Positions 55,241-64,000 of a stretch of DNA of 64,000 nt are shown here, piece after piece. Positions within the stretch are counted from its first letter, which is position 1; each line of letters begins with the position of its first letter. The position numbers and the translations under genes are program-made. The DNA comes from CALGYY01 sp963678485 (lineage in GTDB: Bacteria > Bacteroidota > Bacteroidia > Bacteroidales > CAIWKO01), in NCBI GenBank assembly GCA_963678485.1, contig OY782882.1, positions 1,488,001 to 1,552,000 on the forward strand. Direction: 5' to 3'. The notes under the pieces were generated by a model that was given only the letters and a program-made list of their open reading frames with translations, had not been told where the DNA came from and did not search any database.

Positions 55241-57538
55241 CTATCGGGTAATTATCAGCTTCCCCGTTTGAATCCGATTCGCAGCAGTAACGCGGTATAG
55301 ATACAATCCCGATTGCAATTGTTGCGTATTAATTCGGTTGATGCCTTGCATTTTCATTTGATAATCCATCATTACCCGACCACTTAAATCGGTCAATACA
55401 AAACGCATTGTGGTCTTTGCATCATTAACATCAGCAGCAACAATTAAATAATCTGCAGCCGGATTAGGATAGATGCATATCATCGAAGATTCTTCCTGCA
55501 TTGCCTGCTCTTCAACAGACGAAAAGACTAAGGGCTTGCCTCCCTGGTAATAGCATAAACCTCCACGGTAATTACCTGTAATCAGGTCGGGACGTCCATC
55601 TGTATTAAGGTCAGCAACTGCAGCCGCTGATCGGTAACCGTCGCTGATGGCACGTATTAATGAATCAGCGCCAATGTATACCAATACTGAATCAACCGAT
55701 GTAAAGTTCCCATATAAATTGGTCTCTATATCCTTGTAATAATAGATTCTTCCACGTTCCGACCCAACAAACAGCTTTAATGCGCCGGTGCTATCCCGGA
55801 AAAATGTGGGTGTGCTATAACCACTATAGGAATACATATAATCGGTAACATTAACACCACCCAGCGTATCCTTTTCCATGCTAAATGAAGGATTACTGAC
55901 AGTCCCAGTATTTTTGTACCAACAAAGCATTCCATTCTTTTTACCAATGACAAGATCTTTTAAACCATCACTATTGAGATCAATTAGCACCGGAGCAGAA
56001 TATTCGCCCACATCAATACCCATATATGAGGCCACAGGCGCGGAATACAGAGGCATATTACCCGAACCTGCAGTGTTTTGAAAGTATAGCAGTGTCCCGT
56101 CTTTTTCGCCACAAATCATATCCTTATCACCATCATTATCTAAATCGGCAAAGGTAGGCACCAGTGCGCGGTAGCCGAGTTGGCCAAGATTTCCGTAATC
56201 ACGTGTAACGAGGGTATATTCAGGATTACCCAATGAACCTGTATTTTGAAAATAGGCAATCTTAGATCTGAAAACGGATTTCAAATAACCTGTTTGATAA
56301 TAGGTGGAATCGAGATAACCATAATTCGCCACCAGCAAATCATCTATTCCATCCCCGTTGACATCGACCAGCACAGGATGAGCACCTGTCCCAACTTCGA
56401 TCATTTCGCCCTGAAGGAAGTCGCCCTGTTCCCAGGAAAAGAAAGGGATTTGAGGACTTCCAACATTTTTGTACAACCAATTACTGTGAAAAGATTCGGG
56501 CACTTCTACATTAGGATCAAATGGTGAAACAAGCAAATCACGCAAACGATCATTATTAATATCTATATATGATGCGAGCGGGAATGAGACTAAATCGACC
56601 GGTATTGATTCCGATGGAAATAAGGTATCGGCGCTACCTATATGAGCAGTGTCGCGTGTTCCAACATTTGATAGTAAAATCAGATTCATATAATCCACAT
56701 CTCCTAGCACAAGATCCTGAACGCTGTCGTTATTAACATCGAACAACAACATTGTAGAGCCAGTATGCTTAGAAATGCCTTTGGGTAGATTCGAAAAAGC
56801 ATCGCTCATTGATTTCCAAGGACAGCTAATATCAAGCATTGTGTGATTATTTGAGGCACTTTCTGCGAAATCGCCCCAGCAGTTGAAAGTGCGTTCAAAC
56901 AGAAGTGTATCACAATTACCATAGAGTTCCATTGAATTATTGCGGTGCATTATAACATAGGCTCCGAGTCCAAAAAACACAAGGATATCAAGATCTCCAT
57001 CCCCGTCGATATCAGCGATTCCCGGATAATCGACATACGTAAGACCTATATTTGAATAGCCTGATCCCTGATAGGAATTTAAGAGGGGAGTAACCAAGCG
57101 GAATTTCAACATAGTGTCGGAAACATTTTCCCAAACCTGAATTCCCGCAGGTGCATAGGCAAAGAGATCCTCCTTGCCATCACAATTGTAATCCTTCAAT
57201 TGCATCCAACCAGTCACAGGAGGAAATAAAAATGACCATTCAGGCATATAAGTGTAGCTGACAGAATCATCAATATCCAAATTCTTGTAGCAAGAAATGC
57301 AATCACCCGTTTTATCGAAAACCACCAGATCTTTTATTCCGTCTTGATCAATATCGATTTCATTGTAATGACAGCCATTCATACCTCCGTTCCATGCTCG
57401 TTGGAACTCGTGTAATGTTGAATCCCTGACAACAATTGAATAGTTGCGCTGAAAGCCGTAATCGCTGAGCTGTGCATCCACTGAGGAGGTCAGCAACATC
57501 AGGATAAACACAAGCATTGATAGACGTGTAGAATTCAT
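55241..57538 (-). CDS. Secreted FG-GAP/VCBS repeat protein with T9SS sorting domain
   Basis: 765 residues. Signal peptide at the N-terminus, then many FG-GAP/VCBS beta-propeller repeats with Asp-rich calcium-binding turns (DINGDGDLD-like, e.g. DIDQDGIKDL and DVNGDGIDDL). The C-terminal type A sorting domain reads ICIYPNPAADYLIV, then LQSGLYLYRVTAAN, GKLIITR, directing export by the type IX system. Function of the propeller unknown; often surface adhesins or enzymes. Confidence 0.9.
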   Translation of the reverse strand: MNSTRLSMLVFILMLLTSSVDAQLSDYGFQRNYSIVVRDSTLHEFQRAWNGGMNGCHYNEIDIDQDGIKDLVVFDKTGDCISCYKNLDIDDSVSYTYMPEWSFLFPPVTGWMQLKDYNCDGKEDLFAYAPAGIQVWENVSDTMLKFRLVTPLLNSYQGSGYSNIGLTYVDYPGIADIDGDGDLDILVFFGLGAYVIMHRNNSMELYGNCDTLLFERTFNCWGDFAESASNNHTMLDISCPWKSMSDAFSNLPKGISKHTGSTMLLFDVNNDSVQDLVLGDVDYMNLILLSNVGTRDTAHIGSADTLFPSESIPVDLVSFPLASYIDINNDRLRDLLVSPFDPNVEVPESFHSNWLYKNVGSPQIPFFSWEQGDFLQGEMIEVGTGAHPVLVDVNGDGIDDLLVANYGYLDSTYYQTGYLKSVFRSKIAYFQNTGSLGNPEYTLVTRDYGNLGQLGYRALVPTFADLDNDGDKDMICGEKDGTLLYFQNTAGSGNMPLYSAPVASYMGIDVGEYSAPVLIDLNSDGLKDLVIGKKNGMLCWYKNTGTVSNPSFSMEKDTLGGVNVTDYMYSYSGYSTPTFFRDSTGALKLFVGSERGRIYYYKDIETNLYGNFTSVDSVLVYIGADSLIRAISDGYRSAAAVADLNTDGRPDLITGNYRGGLCYYQGGKPLVFSSVEEQAMQEESSMICIYPNPAADYLIVAADVNDAKTTMRFVLTDLSGRVMMDYQMKMQGINRINTQQLQSGLYLYRVTAANRIQTGKLIITR

Positions 57539-57699
57539 ATAAGATTATTTTTGAACGTCACCATTAAATGACAAAAGAGAGAAAAATCGTTACCCGATAA
57601 TTATTTATTGGGGAATGAACAGTACTAACATCACTCAAAGATACGAAAAAAAAGTGAATTCGCATCTACAAATTAAATATACAAGACTAGGTTGTAAGA

Positions 57700-58308
57700 T
57701 TATATCCTGCCTTCGGTGTGTTTCATAATGTTGTAGAGAAAGTCACGGGCACGAAACAATTGTGCTTTTACTGTCCCAAGCGGCAGCTGAAGTTCTTCGG
57801 CAATCTCTTCGTAGGAAAGTTCTTCAAAATATCTCAACTCAACCAAGCGGCGGTAGTGTGGTTTAAGCTTTTCGACCACTTCCCGCATGAGTTTAATCTT
57901 CTGCTTCTCGATGAATCGTTCTTCCGGATCGAGGCTCTGTGAAGGTATTTGATGAGCAAGCTCGGTACTTTCTTCGTTTTCGTAAGACTTACCGAGGTTC
58001 ATCAATTCCTTTTTTCGTTTGCGAATAAAATCGATACAGTTATTGGAGGCAATTTTAAACAGCCAGGTAGAAAACGCGTAATCGGGAGTATATTGGTCAA
58101 GCTTGTTAAAGGCTTTACCAAAAGCCTCTATGGTGAGATCATCGGCATCGTCAGCATTGTTAGTCATTTTTAGAAGCATAAAATAAATGGTATCCCGATA
58201 ATAATGCATCAGGTTGGCATAAGCCTTCTGATCGCCTGCTTCAACAGCAAGTTTCACCAGCTTATAATCGCGCTGTGCCTTTTCGGTAAGATTGGAATTC
58301 ATTTCCAT
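57700..58308 (-). CDS. ECF-type RNA polymerase sigma factor
   Basis: 202 residues. Region 2: NADDADDLTIEAFGKAFNKL and YAFSTWLFKIASNNCIDF; region 4: LRYFEELSYEEIAEELQLPL with VKAQLFRARDFL. It overlaps the upstream glycosyltransferase gene by 10 bp. No adjacent anti-sigma factor visible, so control may lie elsewhere. Confidence 0.92.
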   Translation of the reverse strand: MEMNSNLTEKAQRDYKLVKLAVEAGDQKAYANLMHYYRDTIYFMLLKMTNNADDADDLTIEAFGKAFNKLDQYTPDYAFSTWLFKIASNNCIDFIRKRKKELMNLGKSYENEESTELAHQIPSQSLDPEERFIEKQKIKLMREVVEKLKPHYRRLVELRYFEELSYEEIAEELQLPLGTVKAQLFRARDFLYNIMKHTEGRI

Positions 58309-59447
58309 TTATGATTGCGGCTAAAAACATTGATCAATGCGAGCAATGCGAAGAAAAACACAAAAAACAATTCAAACCACAGCGAAAATAGTAATAATTT
58401 TTTTTCTGCCAGTCGCTTCATGGTTTTTTTAAATATCACTAAAAATGTGATTTGTCGTATCAATAACATCAGCCCAAGCAAGGCCGGGTTAAATAGTTTT
58501 ACTCCCAAAAACAATACAGTAGCAACGAATAACAGCATACTGAATGGCCAACCCGTAAGTAGAAATTTATCTGAGGTCTTGTAAAGTCTACCCGTTGTTA
58601 GGTGACGGCGTTTTTGTCGCGCCCATTCCGAAAAATTGCGAGGGGGTATTGAGGTGGTAAAACTCCCGGGTGACAGGCATATCGCGGTATTGCTTCTTTT
58701 AGCATGTTGGTTTACGAAAAGGTCATCATCACCACTGCTGATATGGTAATGCGAAAGAAAGCCTTTAGTTTTTGTAAACAGAGATTTGCGATATGCAAGA
58801 TTTCGTCCGACGCCCATATAAGGATGTCCTGCCAACGCAAACGAAAAGTACTGCATTGCCGTATGGACAGTTTCCCAACGAACAAATTTACTCAGCAGCC
58901 CTTTGGTTGGCGCATAGGCACCATAGCCTAAAACGATAGCATTCTTTTCAGTAAAATTCGATTGCATTTCGCGTATCCATTGCGTGCTGTTTGGAAAGCA
59001 ATCAGCATCGGTCAGCAGCAACCATTCGTGCTTAGCGGCTTTAATACCCAAGCCCAGAGGGAATTTTTTTCCTCTGAAAAAATTCAGGTTCGATCGGATA
59101 TTGACCACATTAAGATGTTTGTATTTGAGCACCATTTCCTTTAGGTACTCTTCAGTTTCATCCTCTGATGCATCATTTACAAGCACTACTTCGAACGATG
59201 GATAATCCTGTTCCAGGATGAGTGGCAGATGTTTCAATAAATGATGATACTCATTGCGGGCAGCAATTACGACAGATACCGGGACGGCTGTCTCAGCAGG
59301 CAAGACATCACGCACTCCAGCTACCCTCCTGAAAAACACAATCAGGTAGAGCATTTGGATAAGCCAGGCAGCACCCGAAACAATGAGGATAACCGTGAGT
59401 AACAGGGAATGGCCGGAGAGATCGATCCAGAAATTTTCAAACATCAT
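58299..59447 (-). CDS. Family 2 glycosyltransferase with C-terminal membrane helices
   Basis: 382 residues. N-terminal helix, GT2 core (VSVVIAARNEYHHLLKHLPL, VVLVNDASEDETEEYL, LLTDADCFPNSTQW as the DxD, SSGDDDLFVNQHA, QKRRHLTTGR) and several C-terminal helices. Likely a processive or lipid-linked sugar transferase at the inner membrane. Operon with the sigma factor. Confidence 0.9.
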   Translation of the reverse strand: MMFENFWIDLSGHSLLLTVILIVSGAAWLIQMLYLIVFFRRVAGVRDVLPAETAVPVSVVIAARNEYHHLLKHLPLILEQDYPSFEVVLVNDASEDETEEYLKEMVLKYKHLNVVNIRSNLNFFRGKKFPLGLGIKAAKHEWLLLTDADCFPNSTQWIREMQSNFTEKNAIVLGYGAYAPTKGLLSKFVRWETVHTAMQYFSFALAGHPYMGVGRNLAYRKSLFTKTKGFLSHYHISSGDDDLFVNQHAKRSNTAICLSPGSFTTSIPPRNFSEWARQKRRHLTTGRLYKTSDKFLLTGWPFSMLLFVATVLFLGVKLFNPALLGLMLLIRQITFLVIFKKTMKRLAEKKLLLFSLWFELFFVFFFALLALINVFSRNHKWK

Positions 59448-59623
59448 TAATCACAAAAGTAGGCTGATGCCTAATGCAAGAGCAGCAGCAAATGAAAACT
59501 TATAAACGGTGGAATGTTGAATAATGTGATATTATTAGTAAAATGCGGTCTTTTTCTGAAACTTTGCTGTGTGTAAACAATATTTTCTATTTTTATGCCT
59601 GAAACCAAAATGAAGATTATCCT

Positions 59624-61633
59624 ATGTCAGAACAAGAAAACACCAACCGGATCTTACCGGAGAACGCGTACAGGGAACTAAAAGAGGGTGAAGAATACAA
59701 GCCGGTGATGCCATCGGGAAGTATATTCCCGGAAATCACTACTTGGTCGATCCTTATGGGTTTGCTCATGGCAGTTATCTTTTCAGCTGCTGCAGCATAT
59801 TCGGGATTAAAGATCGGGCAGGTATTTGAAGCCGCTATCCCCATTTCGATTATTGCAGTAGGTGCCTCAGCAGCAATTCGTAAGAAAAATGCATTGGGAC
59901 AGAATATCATTATCCAATCGATCGGCTCCAGCTCTGGTGTAATCGTAGCTGGTGCGGTTTTCACGATTCCCGGACTTTACATTCTTCAGAATAAATATCC
60001 GGAAATTCAGGTTGACTTTTGGCAAATCTTCTTTTCCTCGCTATTAGGGGGCTTTTTAGGTATATTGTTCCTGATTCCTTTCCGTAAATACTTTGTGAAA
60101 GATATGCACGGCAAATTGCCTTTTCCTGAAGCAACCGCAACCACAGAAATCCTTATGACGGGTGAAAAGGGCGGAAAACAAGCCAAATTGCTAGTAGTAA
60201 GTGGCTTGATTGGAGGTCTTTTCGATTTTTGTTTTACCTATCTAAGACTATGGGGCGAAGAATTTACCACGCGAGTTATCCCCTGGGGTCAGCATTTGGC
60301 CGATAAAACCAAGATGGTTCTTAAATTAAATGTCTCTGCACTGATTTTTAGTTTTGGATACCTTGTTGGACTTCGTTATTCGTTTATTATTTGCGCAGGG
60401 TCGCTGTTATCATGGCTTGTTTTCGTTCCCCTAATTAACGAAATCGGCAATATCGCTGCCGGAAGTGGCGTCAATATTTTTGCAGCCATGAGTCCGGAAG
60501 ATATTTTCAGAGGATATGTTCGCTTCATCGGCATCGGCGCTATTGCCATGGCTGGTATTATCGGCATTATTAAATCCTCCGGAGTCATTGGAAGTGCTTT
60601 CAAACTGGCCGTTGGTGCCGGAAGAATTAAAGGAAGTGAAGTAAAAGTAGAACGCACACAGAAAGATATTAAGATGTCCTTTGTGATGTTATTTTTAGCT
60701 CTTACTTTGATTGCAGTGTTCATCTTTTTAATTTTTGGAGTACACATTACTCTGGTTCAGGCGCTGGTTGCACTCATAACAATTACGCTCATCTCATTCC
60801 TGTTTACAACTGTGGCAGCCAATGCAATTGCGATTGTTGGTTCCAATCCGGTTTCGGGCATGACCTTAATGACTTTGATTCTATCCTCTGTGGTTTTAGT
60901 TTCTGTTGGATTGAAAGGTCCTACAGGGATGGTTAGTTCGCTGATAATTGGAGGTATTGTCTGTACTGCTCTGTCGATGGCTGGTGGTTTCATCACCGAC
61001 TTAAAAGTTGGCTACTGGTTAGGAACAACTCCGGTAAAGCAACAGAGTTACAAGTTTTTGGGCACACTGGTATCTGCCGCAACGGTAGGTATTGTAATCT
61101 ATGTATTGAATGATGTTTTTGGTTTCGTAAAAACCGCCGAGCACATTAATCCAATGGTTGCACCTCAGGCAAATGCAATGGCCGCAGTTATTGAGCCTTT
61201 GATGTCGAATGGTGGCGCACCATGGATTCTACTTGCCATTGGAGCAGTAATCTCTATCCTTCTTAATTGGTTAAAGGTTTCTCCATTGGCCTTTGCTCTT
61301 GGAATGTTTATTCCGCTGCCATTAAATACTCCGCTGGTTGTGGGTGGTTTATTAAATCATTGGTTCAACAAAAACAAAAATGAAAAGCTTGCCAAAGCAC
61401 GCACTAACAGGGGTATCCTTATTTCTTCGGGTTTCATTGCGGGAGCTGCATTATTTGGCGTTATTGGTGCGGTGATCTTGTTCTTTACTGGAACTGAGGA
61501 AACACTAATTCTGGTACATTGGAATAAGATTGCAAATGGTACCGCTATTTCTGAAATTCTTGCCTTCGTAGCATTTGCAGGTTTGATATTATATTTTATT
61601 TGGGAATCTTTCCGCGCTAAGGAAAACGATTAA
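59624..61633 (+). CDS. OPT-family oligopeptide transporter
   Basis: 669 residues with about fourteen hydrophobic segments. Motifs VMPSGSIFPEITTWSIL, SAAAAYSGLKIGQVFEA, KLPFPEATATTEIL, and NPVSGMTLMTLIL fit the bacterial OPT (EspB-like) transporters of short peptides. A terminator follows. Confidence 0.92.
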   Translation: MSEQENTNRILPENAYRELKEGEEYKPVMPSGSIFPEITTWSILMGLLMAVIFSAAAAYSGLKIGQVFEAAIPISIIAVGASAAIRKKNALGQNIIIQSIGSSSGVIVAGAVFTIPGLYILQNKYPEIQVDFWQIFFSSLLGGFLGILFLIPFRKYFVKDMHGKLPFPEATATTEILMTGEKGGKQAKLLVVSGLIGGLFDFCFTYLRLWGEEFTTRVIPWGQHLADKTKMVLKLNVSALIFSFGYLVGLRYSFIICAGSLLSWLVFVPLINEIGNIAAGSGVNIFAAMSPEDIFRGYVRFIGIGAIAMAGIIGIIKSSGVIGSAFKLAVGAGRIKGSEVKVERTQKDIKMSFVMLFLALTLIAVFIFLIFGVHITLVQALVALITITLISFLFTTVAANAIAIVGSNPVSGMTLMTLILSSVVLVSVGLKGPTGMVSSLIIGGIVCTALSMAGGFITDLKVGYWLGTTPVKQQSYKFLGTLVSAATVGIVIYVLNDVFGFVKTAEHINPMVAPQANAMAAVIEPLMSNGGAPWILLAIGAVISILLNWLKVSPLAFALGMFIPLPLNTPLVVGGLLNHWFNKNKNEKLAKARTNRGILISSGFIAGAALFGVIGAVILFFTGTEETLILVHWNKIANGTAISEILAFVAFAGLILYFIWESFRAKEND

Positions 61634-61647
61634 TTTTTATTGAGATG

Positions 61648-61675
61648 AAAAAGGGATAGCAAGTATCCCTTTTTC
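61648..61675 (+). terminator. Rho-independent terminator after the OPT gene
   Basis: AAAAAGGGATA and TATCCCTTTTT flank a 6-base loop, T-run included. Confidence 0.9.
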
Positions 61676-61701
61676 GTAATCATTTTTAAATAACCATTAT
61701 C

Positions 61702-62925
61702 ATGAAAGAAAAAGTATTAAAAAGATTTTTGGAATATATAAGCATCGACACTCAATCGGACGATGCATCAGAGACCACTCCCAGTACTGCAAAACAATTC
61801 GATTTAGCAAAGGTTCTTGTTGAGGAACTGAAGCAGCTAGGCCTGACTGATATTTCGGTAGACGAAAAATGCTATGTAATGGCCACACTGCCTTCGAATA
61901 GCAAAAAAAAGATACCTGTAATAGGGTTCATTGCCCATATGGATACTGCCCCTGATATGCCGGGCGTTGACGTAAATCCAATTATCGTAAAAGATTATGC
62001 GGGACAGGATCTTTTGCTCAATGCAGGGTTAAATCTCACACTTAGCCCCAAAGAATTTCCTGAGTTAAAGAATTATATTGGTCAAACGCTGATTACCACT
62101 GATGGAACCACTTTGCTTGGCGCTGATGATAAAGCAGGCATTGCTGAAATTATGACAGCCATGGAGTATTTAGTAAATCATCCGGAAATTGAGCATGGGA
62201 CAATCAAAGTTGGCTTTACACCTGATGAAGAGATTGGCCGCGGTGTTGATCACTTTGATGTAAAGAAATTTGGTGCTGATTTCGCCTATACTCTTGATGG
62301 TGGCGGAGCCGGTGAACTTGAATTTGAAAACTTCAACGCTGCTGGTGCCAAGGTTTTTATCCAGGGAAGGAATATTCACCCTGGTTATGCCAAAGACAAA
62401 ATGCTGAATTCGATACTCATCGCAATGGAGCTGAATGCACTGTTACCGGTAAACGAACGTCCCGAATTCACTCAGGATTATGAGGGGTTCTTCCATTTAA
62501 TCAAGATGGAGGGCGCAGTAGAAAAATCGATGATTCAATACATCATCCGTGACCATGATGCAGAAAAATTTGAAGCAAAGAAGGCAATAATGACACGTGC
62601 GGTTGAATTCATTAATAATCGCTACCCGGGTGTTGCAACACTCGAAATGAAAGACCAGTATTACAATATGCGTAAAATGGTTGAACCAGTGTATCACGTT
62701 GTTGAAACTGCCCGCCTCTCCATGGAAGAGCTTGGCATAAAACCATTGGTTGTTCCTATTCGCGGAGGTACCGATGGTGCGCGCCTTTCATATATGGGTC
62801 TTCCCTGCCCCAATGTATTCGCCGGTGGACATAATTTCCACGGTAAGTTCGAATATGTTTGCGTCGAAAGCATGGAGAAAGCAGCAAAGGTAATACTGAA
62901 GATTATTGAAAAGTATACCGCTTGA
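61702..62925 (+). CDS. pepT: Peptidase T (tripeptidase)
   Basis: 407 residues, M20B family. Zinc ligands: IGFIAHMDTAPD, TTLLGADDKAGIAEIMTAM, FTPDEEIGRGVD with the catalytic Glu pair, DGGGAGELEFENF, and the final FAGGHNFHGKFEYV with His. Cleaves N-terminal residues from tripeptides. Matches the neighbouring peptide transporter in function. Confidence 0.96.
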   Translation: MKEKVLKRFLEYISIDTQSDDASETTPSTAKQFDLAKVLVEELKQLGLTDISVDEKCYVMATLPSNSKKKIPVIGFIAHMDTAPDMPGVDVNPIIVKDYAGQDLLLNAGLNLTLSPKEFPELKNYIGQTLITTDGTTLLGADDKAGIAEIMTAMEYLVNHPEIEHGTIKVGFTPDEEIGRGVDHFDVKKFGADFAYTLDGGGAGELEFENFNAAGAKVFIQGRNIHPGYAKDKMLNSILIAMELNALLPVNERPEFTQDYEGFFHLIKMEGAVEKSMIQYIIRDHDAEKFEAKKAIMTRAVEFINNRYPGVATLEMKDQYYNMRKMVEPVYHVVETARLSMEELGIKPLVVPIRGGTDGARLSYMGLPCPNVFAGGHNFHGKFEYVCVESMEKAAKVILKIIEKYTA

Positions 62926-62975
62926 TCGTAGGTCAACATCTTATTATAGTGTGAAATACTCTTAAAATTCAAAGC

Positions 62976-63001
62976 AAAAGACTTGTTTTTTCAAGTCTTT
63001 T
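62976..63001 (+). terminator. Rho-independent terminator after pepT
   Basis: AAAAGACTTG and CAAGTCTTTT form a 10-bp perfect stem. Confidence 0.85.
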
Positions 63002-63069
63002 GTCGTATTTTTGCGATGCTTTCAACTACGATTTACTTTTAGGATGTTTGCGAACAAGCCTGTTTCACT

Positions 63070-64000
63070 ATGAAAAGACTGATTCCACTGCTTTTTATCA
63101 CTTTGTTTTCCTCATCGGGTTTTGCTGCCGTATTATGGTCACAGGACTTCACCGCGGTTCCTGCGAATTTCTATAATTCTTCTGGGTTTACAAGAAATGC
63201 GGGAAATACATATTCTTGCGCATTTGCAAATAATATTTACTACACTTCTTCTTCCAATGCCTATCTAGAAACCAACACAATCAATGTTCCTCAGGGAAAA
63301 GGCTTGAAGTTTAGTTTTGATAGTCGTCGTGTAAATGCTTCTGCTGGATCTATCCAAATTTATTATTTGATTTCCGGTTCTTGCACTTTTAGTACAGGCT
63401 CAGTAACAGATAATGGCTGGGTGTTGTGGGGAACCATTACACCTGCAACTTCAGCTGCGGCAAATTCAGGTTGTACCAACCAAAACCTAACCCTAGAAAG
63501 CTATGTTTGTGGAGGACAGAATATCGCAGTGGTCATGTTTTTCCCCTCTGCTACAAGTACCAATTGGATCTCATTAGATAACTTATTAATCGAAGATACC
63601 GGTCCTACTACGGTTGCGGTGCCTAATATTACAGGAGCAACTACCTATACTGAGAACTTTACCCAAAGCAAATGGTATGGCCCTGTCAACACAGGAAATT
63701 TCGCCACCACAGGTACAGTCATACCTTACCATTCCTATAAGAATGCTTCGAGTGCAATCACTTATTTGTGGTCGGGTGGTTCCGGAGGAACTGGTAATCA
63801 TAGTGGGAACGCAGGTGATTATTATGCTGCTTTTTATACAGGGTTTGAGTTCTGCAACAGCGGGGGCTCAACACAAGTTATTACAAAGGAATTGAATACT
63901 TCGGGTTGTGCAAAGCCAGAAGTAAAATTTGCATATTTCGCCAAGTACCCATGCGTTGCCGGTGCATATAGCTATACATTCGACGAAAGCTATGATCTCA
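63070..64000 (+). CDS. Secreted protein, 3' end cut by the window
   Basis: Open from the ATG at 63070 to the window edge (310 codons) with no stop. Signal peptide (KRLIPLLFITLFSSSGFAAV) then two similar modules beginning LWSQDFTAVPANFYNSSGF and TYTENFTQSKWYG, a jelly-roll/CBM-like pattern found in large T9SS-secreted proteins of Bacteroidota. The C-terminus is out of view. A -7-like TATTTTTG lies at 63007-63014. Confidence 0.75.
   Translation, partial: MKRLIPLLFITLFSSSGFAAVLWSQDFTAVPANFYNSSGFTRNAGNTYSCAFANNIYYTSSSNAYLETNTINVPQGKGLKFSFDSRRVNASAGSIQIYYLISGSCTFSTGSVTDNGWVLWGTITPATSAAANSGCTNQNLTLESYVCGGQNIAVVMFFPSATSTNWISLDNLLIEDTGPTTVAVPNITGATTYTENFTQSKWYGPVNTGNFATTGTVIPYHSYKNASSAITYLWSGGSGGTGNHSGNAGDYYAAFYTGFEFCNSGGSTQVITKELNTSGCAKPEVKFAYFAKYPCVAGAYSYTFDESYDL

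Noticed and set aside
63586..63895. Short frames inside the truncated secreted protein
   Set aside because: They are in other frames of a continuous open frame from 63070 to the window end.

Overview
The window is from a Bacteroidota chromosome. The signs are TTTG/TAnnTTTG-type promoters, start sites without Shine-Dalgarno sequences, a type IX secretion sorting domain on a large secreted protein, paired ExbD genes, and a DUF4248-like small protein. It divides into an integrated element of about 28.1 kb and a conserved chromosomal part.

Integrated element (374-28502). A 16-bp direct repeat (GTGGTCCCTGTAGGAC) lies at 374-389 and again at 28487-28502. The right copy is the 3' end of a CAU-anticodon tRNA gene, and a tyrosine recombinase gene sits directly inside it. 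Element layout: immunity region (1-2 kb) with a coiled-coil XRE repressor co-directional with a secreted and a two-helix membrane protein; early rightward genes (2-10.4 kb) with an HTH/zinc-ribbon regulator, a protein of fourteen near-identical 20-residue repeats, a single-stranded DNA-binding protein, an HUH rolling-circle-type replication initiator and sugar or surface-modification enzymes; a middle block (11-13 kb) with ArdC-like, RadC-like and RNase H-like proteins between strong inverted repeats; and a long, tightly packed late operon (13.4-27.1 kb).

The late operon has no recognisable terminase, portal, HK97 capsid, tape measure or tail gene, and no conjugation gene. It has a small P-loop ATPase with packaging-ATPase-like motifs, a beta-rich candidate capsid protein, a 47-residue very basic protein, about a dozen proteins with one membrane helix, two adjacent proteins with the same C-terminal membrane anchor (one with a HEAGH metallopeptidase motif), peptidoglycan-active proteins, spanin-like and holin-like proteins and a fibre-like secreted protein. 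My best reading is a temperate, tailless, membrane-containing phage of Bacteroidota, loosely comparable to the PM2/PRD1/FLiP style of virus but with a larger genome. The virion type is inference; the element boundaries, the HUH replication protein and the absence of tailed-phage hallmarks can be read from the sequence.

Chromosomal part (28.5-64 kb). HAD phosphatase, DusB, a CPBP protease, an ExbB/ExbD-type proton channel operon, PhoH (with an apparent one-base deletion in a poly-A run), an M28 peptidase lipoprotein, ValS, dihydrolipoamide dehydrogenase, then a surface polysaccharide locus (asparagine synthetase, glycosyltransferase, Wza-like export lipoprotein, Wzc-like kinase, RfbC, WecA/MraY-like transferase), a lytic transglycosylase, UvrA, a LOG protein, an aspartic protease, a T9SS FG-GAP protein, an ECF sigma factor with a glycosyltransferase, an OPT transporter, peptidase T and a truncated secreted protein.
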